Below, piece by piece: positions 7,491 to 14,819 of a stretch of 22,695 nucleotides of DNA. Both the position numbers and the translations under genes were made by a program. This stretch comes from JAKQHY01 sp034429475 (GTDB lineage: Bacteria > Chloroflexota > Anaerolineae > B4-G1 > SLSP01): the NCBI GenBank assembly GCA_034429475.1, contig DAOUGD010000310.1:1-22695 (forward strand), written 5' to 3'. The notes under the pieces are model-generated. The model made no database searches, was not told where the DNA came from, and worked only from the letters and a program-made list of their open reading frames with translations. Each line of letters starts with the position of its first letter. Position 1 is the first letter of the stretch.

Positions 7491-9815
7491 TTATCGTACT
7501 TGCAATTCGGTCAGCGGCTTATCCTCTACCATTTCCGTTTCCTTGCGATGCAATAACGTCGTCTGTACGATGAGCCGCAACCGCGCCGTGTTGTCAATCT
7601 TCACCGGGGCGGGGGACGTAGGCTTGTGCAGGGCGTAGCACGCGGCGTTGCGCCCGATCTGGCGGTAGGTGGTCAAATCCATATTGGGAGCCATCGAGAA
7701 CAGTTCCAGGTTTTCCAGTGGGGCCAAGTCGCGCTGGTGGATGACGGTGGTGCCTTTGGACTGAATCCCGATGGCGACGCCCGATCCGCTCAACTTCGCG
7801 CCCGCGTGCCCGATGAAGGCGCAGTCCGACGTGTGATGCACCCGCACCACCCGCGCCAGGACGCCCTCGTCCGCAATCCCCGCCAGCAACGCGCCGAGCA
7901 CCTCCCGCAAGTCCAGCCCCCCAATCGTTTCCTGAATCGCCGCCCCAAACGCCGGTCCGACGGCAATCACCACCTCAGTTTTCATCTCAATCTGCGCCGG
8001 GCCAAGCTCCTTCAACCAGCCTGGAGAAGTGCTGAGGACTGAGTGCTGAGGACTGAGTGCTGAGTGCTGAGGACTGAGGACTGAGTGCTGATTCGCTGAT
8101 CCGCTGATCCGCTGATCCGCTGATTCACTACTTCTTGCTTCTTGCTTCCTGCCTCCTGCTTCCTTCGGGTTCCACGCCTGCGGAATAGCCTGTATCCGCT
8201 CCCACCGTTCGCCTTCCACACGGTAGCCCGTGCCCGGCCCGGCGTAGTCGTTGGGATCGGTGAGCGCGCTCTGGACGTGAAACCTCTCGGCGAAGATGCC
8301 GGACGGTTGCAGGTAGTCGCCGATGACGCGCTGGCGCTGCATCTCCAGCAAGTTATTGGCCGCCTCGTGGAAGCCGGCCTCCGCCAACGCCCGGATAACT
8401 TCGATGACCGTGATCGGCCCGTTGAGGAGCATCTGCGCGGCCTTGATGTCTGCCACTTTATCGCGGTCGGGCATCTCCGCGCTCGTCTCGGCAGTGATCG
8501 CGGCCTGCACCTCTGCGTCGCTGATGGCGGCGAAGTCGAAAGCGTCGAAGACGGCCTGGATCGCCCGCGCCGCGCGTTCCCGCAAACGCAGCACGTCTGG
8601 CTCCTGGATGGGATGGATGCCGCCATCCACCTGCATGTCGCGCTGGATCACGTACCAGTCGTCCAACTCGGTCGTGTCGAAGTTGCCGCCGCCGAACATG
8701 TTGTCATAGCGCGGGATCGCGCCGTAACCCGATGTGATGAAGTCCGCACCAGGGATGAATTGCAGCATCAACTTGGCGCTCTTCCGCATCTCCGAATGCG
8801 AGGCCAGCGCGTCGTTGCCCGCCGCCACTTCCAGGCCGAGCATCATGGCAATGAGGTTTTCCGCCAACACCGCTCGCACCCCGCCCGGCAATGATTCGGG
8901 CAGCGCGATGCAACTGATCGAACCGTTCTGCGTCCCCTGACTGCCCGCGCCGCGCGTGACGAGCAGGCACCGCGCTTCAAGGTAGAGCATAGACTTGCCC
9001 TCCGCGTGCCCCATCAGCGCCTCCGACCCGGTGCCCGACGTGAAGCGCGTCTTGACGCCCCGGCTGGCGTAGGCCGCGTTGAGGAACGCCTTCGACCAGG
9101 GCGTGTCGTCGCCGTCCACGAAGGCGCGCTCCGTGCCGTAGACGGACAGCGTCTCCGAGTACGTCGTCAATCCACGTATCCCCAGGCGGAGGTTGGTGGC
9201 TTCCTCAACGGCGCATTGCGTGAGCACGCCGCCGCGCCCAATCTGCGATCCGACGAGGATGGCGAGCGCGTTGAGCGGCGCGTAACGGCTCACGCCCACC
9301 GTCGTCTCGATTTCGGCGAAGCCGCGCCGGGCGGCCTCGGCGGCGTCGGCGGCGAGGAGCGCGGGGTGCTCCTTGCGGTTGGTGACGTGCGCCTGATTCG
9401 CGGGCGTGCGCCGGGCGCGCAGCTTGGCGAGGCCCAGCATCATTTCCAACACGTTCAGCGAGCGGACGATGTCCACGAGCTTGGCGGCGGTGCAGCCGCG
9501 CGTGAGGCGCAGCACGGCCTCGCGGCTCACGGCGATGTCCACAATCATCCGCGCGATCTCGCGGGACGGCGTTGCCATCGCTTCGGCGGCCACGTCCAAA
9601 TCAAGGCTATGCGCGGCGATGAAGCAGTCGAGCATGTCGAAATCTGCGCAGCGCACGCCGTCCATTTCCACGATGACACCATCCTCGATGACGAGGCTTG
9701 GCACGGGATCGTAGGGGCTGTCGGTCACGATCAGGCCGACTTCGGGCCAGGGCTGAATGAAGGTTTCACGGTTGATCGGGCGGGATTCACGGATTTGGGC
9801 GCGTTGGGTGGTCAT
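7491..9815 (-). CDS. pduC/pduD: Diol/glycerol dehydratase, large and medium subunits fused in one chain
   Basis: Predicted 774-aa adenosylcobalamin-dependent dehydratase. Residues 1 to about 553 match the large (alpha) subunit. The active-site residues known in Klebsiella diol dehydratase fall at the same numbers here: His143, Glu170, Glu221, Gln296, Asp335 and Ser362. Residues about 600-774 match the medium (beta) subunit, with the cobalamin-contacting stretch LSGSGVAIGIQSKGTTVIHQ (675-694) and the TYRQIGRNAA motif. The two subunits are normally separate proteins. Here they are joined by a linker (about 556-599) encoded by heptamer and octamer DNA repeats, giving a 7-residue protein repeat (HSVLSPQ-like). 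The ordinary medium-subunit N-terminal extension, linked to microcompartment targeting, is not recognisable. The start at 9815 has AGGAG 6 nt upstream. It is 95 nt downstream of the UspA gene; the small subunit lies apart at 2109-2528. No reactivase gene is in the window. Confidence 0.93.
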   Translation of the reverse strand: MTTQRAQIRESRPINRETFIQPWPEVGLIVTDSPYDPVPSLVIEDGVIVEMDGVRCADFDMLDCFIAAHSLDLDVAAEAMATPSREIARMIVDIAVSREAVLRLTRGCTAAKLVDIVRSLNVLEMMLGLAKLRARRTPANQAHVTNRKEHPALLAADAAEAARRGFAEIETTVGVSRYAPLNALAILVGSQIGRGGVLTQCAVEEATNLRLGIRGLTTYSETLSVYGTERAFVDGDDTPWSKAFLNAAYASRGVKTRFTSGTGSEALMGHAEGKSMLYLEARCLLVTRGAGSQGTQNGSISCIALPESLPGGVRAVLAENLIAMMLGLEVAAGNDALASHSEMRKSAKLMLQFIPGADFITSGYGAIPRYDNMFGGGNFDTTELDDWYVIQRDMQVDGGIHPIQEPDVLRLRERAARAIQAVFDAFDFAAISDAEVQAAITAETSAEMPDRDKVADIKAAQMLLNGPITVIEVIRALAEAGFHEAANNLLEMQRQRVIGDYLQPSGIFAERFHVQSALTDPNDYAGPGTGYRVEGERWERIQAIPQAWNPKEAGGRKQEARSSESADQRISGSANQHSVLSPQHSALSPQHSVLSTSPGWLKELGPAQIEMKTEVVIAVGPAFGAAIQETIGGLDLREVLGALLAGIADEGVLARVVRVHHTSDCAFIGHAGAKLSGSGVAIGIQSKGTTVIHQRDLAPLENLELFSMAPNMDLTTYRQIGRNAACYALHKPTSPAPVKIDNTARLRLIVQTTLLHRKETEMVEDKPLTELQVR
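8027..8163. repeat. Composite heptamer/octamer array inside the diol dehydratase gene
   Basis: On the plus strand the array reads nine heptamers (AAGTGCT at 8027, then GAGGACT or GAGTGCT to 8089), four 8-9 bp units of the GATCCGCT type (8090-8121, plus a decayed GATTCACTA to 8130), then four heptamers of the CTTCYTG type from 8131 to 8158 and a partial one. Three different repeat unit types thus sit end to end. All are in frame with the gene on the minus strand, where none of the heptamers makes a stop codon. The plus strand carries many TGA triplets. Confidence 0.9.
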
Positions 9816-9846
9816 CGAGAACTCCTTGAGACTCAGTCATGGAAAA

Positions 9847-9899
9847 CTCGTAGTAACCACTTCCGTGGTTCTTTTAACGACTAAAGCCGTTACTACGAG
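9847..9899. repeat. Three-way-junction palindrome between UspA and diol dehydratase genes
   Basis: CTCGTAGTAAC (9847-9857) pairs perfectly with GTTACTACGAG (9889-9899). Inside are two further hairpins: AACCAC/GTGGTT (9855-9860 with 9865-9870), and AACG-CT/AG-CGTT with one mismatch (9876-9882 with 9884-9890). The element can therefore fold as a clover with two inner arms. It fills most of the 95-nt gap and may act as a terminator or mRNA processing site. Confidence 0.75.
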
Positions 9900-9910
9900 C
9901 AGAGGTATTC

Positions 9911-11644
9911 TTACCGGCAGAGCAGGACGGCGCGTCGGTTGCGCAGCACATCGTTGACGGCGCTGCCAAAGACCGCCTCGAGCATCGCGTTATGCGCGTA
10001 GCCGCCCATCACAATCAAGTCGGCCTGTGTGGTCTCGAGGTAGACGACAATCGCGGCTCCCGCCGCTGCCGCCGTTTCACATGTCCCGTCTGCGCACACG
10101 CCGTACTCCTGCAAAGCGGCCTGCGCCTCTGCCAGAGTGCGTTGTCCGGCGTTGGCGTCCGGGTTGACCGTGAGCACGGAGACCTGGACGTTCCAACGCG
10201 CGGCGAGGTAGGCGGTCACGAAAAGCGCTTCCTGGCTTTTGGGGCTGGCGTCGTAGGCCAGCAAGAGGCGATGGAGGGGGAACAGTGGGCGCGGCACGAC
10301 CAGCACGGGGGTTGGCGCCCGCTGGATCAGTTCGCGGAAGCCGGATTGGAACCGGGCAAGGGGGCCGCCCCCCGGCGGATAGTCGAGGCTGACCACCAGC
10401 AAATCGGCCCAGCGCGCGCGCGCGACGATGGCCGCGGTGACATCGCCAGACTCAAAGGCCAACGCGCCGGGGACGCCGGCCGCGTCACAACGCTGCTTGA
10501 AGGCGGTCTCAAGCGACATAACCGCCTGTGTTTCCTTGTGCGCCTCAGTCGGGACGACGTGCAGCCCATAAACCCGGCCGCCCTCGCGGCGCGCAAACTC
10601 CAGCGCCTGATCCAACGCACGCCAGCCGCTCTCCTGCCCGTTGATGGCGACGAGAAGATTCTGAAAGAGGTTGTCCGCGTGCTGCCGGGCGGCCCGCCAC
10701 GTCCCCGGACGTGGGCCGGAAAGCAGCGGATCGGGCGTCAGCGTCTCGCGCAGCTTCTCGCCCACCCGCGCAATGATGTGCGCCGGCGTGGGGCTGAACT
10801 GTTCCGCCAGATCGGCCGCCGCCGCCGAGGCGGACACCTCCCATCCCAGGCTCTCGCGCAGACTTTCCCGGTGTTCGGCCAGCCACAAATACAGGTCCGT
10901 TTCGGTGCGGCCAGGGAAAGCTGCCAGCAGGTCCAGCCGGTGGATAATGTCGCTCACCAGCAAGTAGACGGTGTCGTACCAATGGGTCACGGCCTCGGCC
11001 TCCCCGATGTCGCGATGCAAGTCCAATCCCATGTAGTAGCGATGCACCTGGATGTGGTTTTCAAGGACCGCGTACATCCCCGGCGCGGTTACGGTCAGCA
11101 TTGCTTCCGGGCGCAAGTCGTCCAGGTGCGTGTGGCTGAGGAACGTCACGTATTCCGCCTTGAGGATCAGATCGTCGGCCTGGACGTCCGGCGTCAGTGG
11201 GGCCTTACTGTGTACCTCCGTCACATACGCCTGGATGGTTGTCGCGCCCATTTCACGGGCAATGGAGACGCGATGGTTGCCATCCTTCACGAAATACACC
11301 TGACCGATCTGGTACACTTCAATTGGCGGCAGCCCTTGATCGCCCTCCATTGCCACCTTCACCTTGGTCCAGCGGCTTTTGTCCTGGTCTTGCCGGGGCA
11401 AAAAGCTGCGGGTGAAGTCTGTATAGCGGCTCACACTGCCGACGATAGCCGCAATGGGGATATCGTGCAGGCCGCGTTCGGAGCCGGTGTTGGCTTGCAG
11501 CATCCGGCGGACTTCTTCATAGGGCAGCAACTCCGCCGATGTTCCACGCAGCCGCGCGAGCAACAACTCCCAATTGGCCTTACGGCGGGCCTCAAAGAAG
11601 TGATTGGCGGCGCTGATGTAAGGCGTCAGGGATTCTTCGGACAT
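9911..11644 (-). CDS. ParB-like domain protein with two C-terminal universal stress (UspA) domains
   Basis: Predicted 577-aa cytoplasmic protein. Residues about 58-145 look like a ParB/sulfiredoxin-type domain, with the motif KDGNHR at 120-125. Residues about 150-320 are helical with no clear family. Two UspA domains follow, about 327-452 and 457-577. The second keeps the nucleotide-binding motif (GGYAH at 547-551, then GS at 560-561), so it probably binds ATP; the first lacks a clear copy. UspA proteins respond to stress and energy state; what the ParB-like part does here is not known. The start at 11644 has GAGGAG just upstream. It sits between the YfhO-like gene (70-nt gap) and the fused diol dehydratase gene (95-nt gap), all on the minus strand, so co-transcription is possible. 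Confidence 0.85.
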   Translation of the reverse strand: MSEESLTPYISAANHFFEARRKANWELLLARLRGTSAELLPYEEVRRMLQANTGSERGLHDIPIAAIVGSVSRYTDFTRSFLPRQDQDKSRWTKVKVAMEGDQGLPPIEVYQIGQVYFVKDGNHRVSIAREMGATTIQAYVTEVHSKAPLTPDVQADDLILKAEYVTFLSHTHLDDLRPEAMLTVTAPGMYAVLENHIQVHRYYMGLDLHRDIGEAEAVTHWYDTVYLLVSDIIHRLDLLAAFPGRTETDLYLWLAEHRESLRESLGWEVSASAAAADLAEQFSPTPAHIIARVGEKLRETLTPDPLLSGPRPGTWRAARQHADNLFQNLLVAINGQESGWRALDQALEFARREGGRVYGLHVVPTEAHKETQAVMSLETAFKQRCDAAGVPGALAFESGDVTAAIVARARWADLLVVSLDYPPGGGPLARFQSGFRELIQRAPTPVLVVPRPLFPLHRLLLAYDASPKSQEALFVTAYLAARWNVQVSVLTVNPDANAGQRTLAEAQAALQEYGVCADGTCETAAAAGAAIVVYLETTQADLIVMGGYAHNAMLEAVFGSAVNDVLRNRRAVLLCR

Positions 11645-11706
11645 AGTCTCCTCGATAATGCAATTTCTGTCAGCAGATTGAGCATGTTTTGAGGTCCCTT
11701 CCTGTT

Positions 11707-11737
11707 ATCATCTGCTAAATCTGCTTAATCCGCTGAC
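11707..11737. repeat. Octamer-like repeat at the 3' end of the YfhO-like gene
   Basis: On the minus strand the sequence reads as decayed copies of a CAGCGGAT-type unit (CAGCGGAT, TAAGCAGAT, TTAGCAGAT). The same unit type, GATCCGCT on the plus strand, forms part of the array inside the diol dehydratase gene, and a short copy occurs near 17351-17362. Here it codes for the terminal residues QRIKQI and the TAG stop of the membrane protein. Confidence 0.65.
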
Positions 11738-13991
11738 GAAAAAAGGCTACGTAGACGAGAAGCAGCAAGGTCAAGCCGGTGATACTCAGCCCGACTTTCA
11801 GCAGCGGCGGATCGTAGACCAGGGTGACGGTGTGCTCTCCGGTGGGGACGCAGACGGCGCGCAGGAGGTAGTCGGCGCGGATCAACGGAACCGGGTTGCC
11901 ATCCACCCGCGCGCGCCAGCCGGGGTAGTCTATCTCGCTGAAGACGAGCAGCCCGCCGCCGCCCTGGACGCGCGCGTCAATCTGATTGCCGGTATCGCGT
12001 GTTACCTCGGCCTGACCCGGCGCGCCGGTATTCGGACAGACTATGGGCGATGCAACCAGCGCCGTCGTGCGTGGATCGAAGTCGGCGGCGTGGAGGCGGG
12101 TGAGGGCGCGGGCGTCGTCTAGCACTTCGACCTGCGGCGTTACCCAGGCGCGGGGGAGGACGGTGGGACGCTCGTAAATCCACACGCCGGACTCTTCGTG
12201 CAGCAGGCGGGGAGATTCGGGCGTGTCCGGGTAGTCCTGCCGGGCGGTCGTCACCAGATAGCCGACGTTCAGCAGATCGTAGGTGCGCGCAGTAGGCTCG
12301 TTGCGCGCGGCGATGAAGTCCTGGTAGCGTTGCAGCATCAGCGGATCGTAGCCGGTGACGCTGCGCAGGCTGTAGGGCATCCCGCCGTTCTGGTCGAAGT
12401 CGCCCAGGCCCCAGGGCAGCACCCGCGCCGCCTGTGGATCGCTCACGGTCTGCGCGACGATGCGCCAATAGGCGTTCTCCGGCGCGTCCTTCACGCCGAC
12501 GATGCTGCTGCCAAACGTCCACAAATCCAACAGGGCCAGCGCCACGGCGGCCAGGGTCATCCAGGGCTTACGTATAGAACCGGCGTGGCGCAGCCAGAGC
12601 GCCGCCGGGACGAGAAACCACACGCACAGCACGAGCTGGTTGGCGGTGTGCCACAGCCGCCCGGCGGCCGGATTGGACTCGCGCCCCCAGGCGAAGGCCA
12701 TGAAACCGGCCATCGCCAGCAGCAGCGCGCTGCCGGCCACCGGCCCTACCCACGACCCTTTGAGCGGTCTCAGCAAGCGGGCGCGTTCTTCGTCAGAAGA
12801 AAGCGCCGTCAACGTCAGCCCGGCGAGGGCGGCGGCGGCCAGCGTGAAGAGGAACCCCGCCCGCGCCGGCGCCCGCATCATGCGGAATAGCGGGACGAAG
12901 CGGTAGAACAGCGGATGCAGCGCGCCGTACTGCCCCAACGCCAGCAGCAGCGCGCCCAACCCCAGCGCGACCAGGAACGGCGTCAGCCGATGGCGCGTCC
13001 GCGCGCCCAGCACGGCCAGGAATAACGGCAGGAGTCCGACGTAGAAGACGATTTCCTCGTAGACGCCGTCGCCCCAGTAGCCGGTGCGCGTCGTCTCGCC
13101 GAAGAAGTTGGGGATGAGCAAGGTGAGCAGATAGCCAGGCGGCCAGGAGAAGCGGGCGGCGAAAGCGTAATCCGCTGCCTGACGGCTGGAATGAAGGGTC
13201 AACTCGGCCAGGGGCAGCAGTTGCACGGCGGCCAGTCCCAATCCAACGAGGGTCATGACCGCGAGGGGGGGAATCAGCGTTTTCAGGAAGGATCGGAACC
13301 CCGGCGTTGTGCGCCAGGCGCAGAACGCAGCGTAGGCGGCGAAGGTCAGGCCGACGTAGATGAAGGTGGCCGGATGTCCCGCCAGGAACGCCATCCCCAG
13401 CGGCGCGCCGCCGAGAATGGCCCAACGCAGCGAGCGGCGCTCCACGGCGCGCTTGCCCATCCACAAAATAAGCGGCAGCCACGCGCCGACGGCAAACAGT
13501 CCCCAATGCCCGGCCTGGATGCGGGTGAAGGTGTAGCCGCTGAAGGCAAACACGACCGCGCCGAAGAACGCCCCGGTTTCGGAGGCTGCTTCGGAACGCA
13601 GCCAGGCGACCATTCCCACGCCGGCCAGCCAGACGTGAAACACCGTGCTCAGCGCGAGGGCGTGCGCGGGTGAGAGGAGCAGCGCCAGCCAGGTGAGCGG
13701 GTAGAAGAGCGCGGGCTGCGAGTTGGCGACGAAGGGAACGCCTGCAAAGAGGGTGGGGTTCCACAACGGCAGCCGCCCTTCGCGCACGGACGCGACCGCA
13801 AAGCGCAGCCAGGGGACGAACATGTTGGTCAGGTCGTGGCCGGACAGCGTGTGCCCTTCCGGCAGCCATAGCGCGTCCCAGAAGAACGCCGCGCACAGCA
13901 GCGCCAGCAGCGCGGCGGGGCGGAGGCGGCGCCAAAGCCGGCGGGCCGGGTGTGGGCATGGCGATGAATTCGGGTCAGCGTTGTGAGTCAT
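11715..13991 (-). CDS. YfhO-like multi-spanning membrane protein
   Basis: Predicted 758-aa integral membrane protein with about 11-12 hydrophobic helices between residues 24 and 500, a soluble domain at about 505-725, and a last helix at about 730-750. The order is that of the YfhO family: the early DLTNMF and PLWNPTLFAGVPF motifs in the first outer loop, a large helical body, then a late beta-rich part with the phrases PRAWV and YPGWRARVDG. YfhO proteins are GT-C-like and are linked to glycosylation of surface polymers in some Gram-positive bacteria; the substrate here is unknown. No Shine-Dalgarno precedes ATG 13991, and a promoter only about 10 nt upstream suggests an almost leaderless mRNA. 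The last residues and stop are supplied by a simple repeat. The UspA-like gene follows 70 nt downstream. Confidence 0.85.
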   Translation of the reverse strand: MTHNADPNSSPCPHPARRLWRRLRPAALLALLCAAFFWDALWLPEGHTLSGHDLTNMFVPWLRFAVASVREGRLPLWNPTLFAGVPFVANSQPALFYPLTWLALLLSPAHALALSTVFHVWLAGVGMVAWLRSEAASETGAFFGAVVFAFSGYTFTRIQAGHWGLFAVGAWLPLILWMGKRAVERRSLRWAILGGAPLGMAFLAGHPATFIYVGLTFAAYAAFCAWRTTPGFRSFLKTLIPPLAVMTLVGLGLAAVQLLPLAELTLHSSRQAADYAFAARFSWPPGYLLTLLIPNFFGETTRTGYWGDGVYEEIVFYVGLLPLFLAVLGARTRHRLTPFLVALGLGALLLALGQYGALHPLFYRFVPLFRMMRAPARAGFLFTLAAAALAGLTLTALSSDEERARLLRPLKGSWVGPVAGSALLLAMAGFMAFAWGRESNPAAGRLWHTANQLVLCVWFLVPAALWLRHAGSIRKPWMTLAAVALALLDLWTFGSSIVGVKDAPENAYWRIVAQTVSDPQAARVLPWGLGDFDQNGGMPYSLRSVTGYDPLMLQRYQDFIAARNEPTARTYDLLNVGYLVTTARQDYPDTPESPRLLHEESGVWIYERPTVLPRAWVTPQVEVLDDARALTRLHAADFDPRTTALVASPIVCPNTGAPGQAEVTRDTGNQIDARVQGGGGLLVFSEIDYPGWRARVDGNPVPLIRADYLLRAVCVPTGEHTVTLVYDPPLLKVGLSITGLTLLLLVYVAFFRQRIKQI

Positions 13992-13998
13992 AACGCTG
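13976..13998 (-). promoter_or_regulatory. Hairpin with the YfhO-like start codon in its loop
   Basis: CAGCGTT (13976-13982) and AACGCTG (13992-13998) are perfect 7-bp inverted arms. The 9-nt loop (13983-13991) contains the start codon at 13991-13989. If transcription starts a few bases upstream of the ATG, the 5' arm would be only partly transcribed, so the fold may matter at the DNA level instead. Confidence 0.4.
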
Positions 13999-14000
13999 CC

Positions 14001-14028
14001 ATTCTACTTCATTGGGGAATTAAGGCAA
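14001..14028 (-). promoter_or_regulatory. Probable promoter of the YfhO-like gene (near leaderless)
   Basis: Read on the minus strand, TTGCCT (14028-14023) and TAGAAT (14006-14001) are 16 nt apart. The expected transcription start, near 13994, is about 3 nt from ATG 13991. This fits the absence of a ribosome binding site. Confidence 0.45.
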
Positions 14029-14044
14029 AACTCGCCCAAACGCA

Positions 14045-14074
14045 CAGGGCCGGCACTCTAAAGTGCCGGCCCTG
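14045..14074. terminator. Perfect 13-bp hairpin after the cold-shock/RRM genes
   Basis: CAGGGCCGGCACT (14045-14057) pairs with AGTGCCGGCCCTG (14062-14074) around a 4-nt loop. It lies about 70 nt past the stop of the RRM gene and upstream of the YfhO-like promoter. There is no strong T-run on either side, so it may be a dispersed palindrome used as a terminator or mRNA stabiliser. Confidence 0.6.
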
Positions 14075-14142
14075 CTGTTTGTGTGATATAGCCTGGGTGA
14101 CGTTAGCCTCTGTGAGTGTAACGCCGCCTACGCTTTAGCGGA

Positions 14143-14457
14143 CTACCACCGACGCTGTTCGCGGCGGCCGCCCCGGTTATTGTTGTTGTTCGAGTAGTTG
14201 CCGCGCTCTTTGGGCGGCTGCGCCTCATTCACATTGAGCTTCCGCCCGTCTACTTCCTTGCTGTTCAAGGCGGCGATGGCAGCCTGCGCGGCCTCTTTGG
14301 TCGCCATTTCCACAAAGGCGAACCCACGCGGACGCCCGGTGTCGCGATCCTTGACCACATTGACCGAACTCACTTCGCCATAAGCGGCGAACAGCTCGCG
14401 CAGATCGCTTTCCGTTGTATCGTAGCTCATATTACCGACGTATACTTTTGTAGCCAT
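14143..14457 (-). CDS. Single-RRM RNA-binding protein with glycine/asparagine-rich tail
   Basis: Predicted 104-aa cytoplasmic RNA-binding protein. One RNA recognition motif fills residues 4-80, with RNP2 as VYVGNM (5-10) and RNP1 as RGFAFVEM (44-51), the aromatic residues being in the expected places. The tail (about 83-104) is basic and rich in Gly, Asn and Arg, like the tails of cyanobacterial Rbp proteins, many of which rise in the cold. The start at 14457 has AAGGAG upstream. It lies 12 nt after the cold-shock gene, so the two are almost certainly one operon. The likely role is RNA chaperoning or protection at low temperature. Confidence 0.93.
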   Translation of the reverse strand: MATKVYVGNMSYDTTESDLRELFAAYGEVSSVNVVKDRDTGRPRGFAFVEMATKEAAQAAIAALNSKEVDGRKLNVNEAQPPKERGNYSNNNNNRGGRREQRRW

Positions 14458-14469
14458 ATTTCTCCTTAC

Positions 14470-14679
14470 TTACGCAACCACAACGTTGGTGGCTTGCAGC
14501 CCCTTCGGGCCTTGTTCGACCGAAAACTCAACACGCTGGCCTTCGTCCAACGTGCGAAACCCCTCGGACTGGATGGCCGAATAGTGGACGAACACGTCCT
14601 CCCCGCCATCCCGCGAGATGAAGCCATAGCCTTTCGACCCATTAAACCACTTCACAGTTCCAAATTCACGATTACTCAC
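14470..14679 (-). CDS. Cold-shock domain protein (CspA family), GTG start
   Basis: Predicted 69-aa single-domain RNA/DNA-binding protein of the CspA family. It has the GTVKWFN start, RNP1 as KGYGFI (16-21), RNP2 as VFVHY (29-33) and a closing GLQATNV strand, the normal length for the family. GTG 14679 is taken as the start because AAAGGAAG lies at the right distance and the protein then begins as CspA proteins do. An ATG at 14739 in the same frame would add 20 unrelated residues and lies inside the leader. A strong promoter at 14847-14820 leaves a leader of about 134 nt with a terminator-like hairpin, resembling the long regulated leaders of cspA genes. Confidence 0.93.
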   Translation of the reverse strand: MSNREFGTVKWFNGSKGYGFISRDGGEDVFVHYSAIQSEGFRTLDEGQRVEFSVEQGPKGLQATNVVVA

Positions 14680-14733
14680 AGTTCTACTTCCTTTCAAATA
14701 CAATGTTAATTGGGCAAGGTCTAAGGCAGTGGT

Positions 14734-14773
14734 AAACAAAAATTCGCCCGGATTTGTAGAAATCCAGGCGAAT
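14734..14773 (-). terminator. Terminator-like hairpin in the cold-shock leader (possible attenuator)
   Basis: On the minus strand ATTCGCC (14773-14767) pairs with GGCGAAT (14748-14742), and GGATTT (14765-14760) pairs with AAATCC (14755-14750), leaving one internal mismatch and a 4-nt loop. TTTTGTTT follows (14741-14734), the form of an intrinsic terminator. It could end the upstream spermidine-synthase-like transcript, but it also lies between the strong promoter at 14847-14820 and the cold-shock start, so it may control that operon. Confidence 0.7.
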
Positions 14774-14819
14774 GTAAGGTTATTACTATTGACTTGGAAT
14801 CTTACCCTTTACGGAGTGT

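Noticed and set aside
8027..8163. CRISPR-like array
   Set aside because: Units are 7-9 bp in direct contact with no spacers, inside a coding frame; this is a simple tandem repeat.
9992..11692. Long open frame of 566 codons on the plus strand
   Set aside because: It lies opposite the UspA-domain gene, whose protein has clear domains; the antisense frame is open because of high GC codon use and its product has no recognisable family.
14680..14739. ATG 14739 as the start of the cold-shock protein
   Set aside because: It would add 20 residues without homology and has no ribosome binding site; GTG 14679 has one and gives the usual CspA length.
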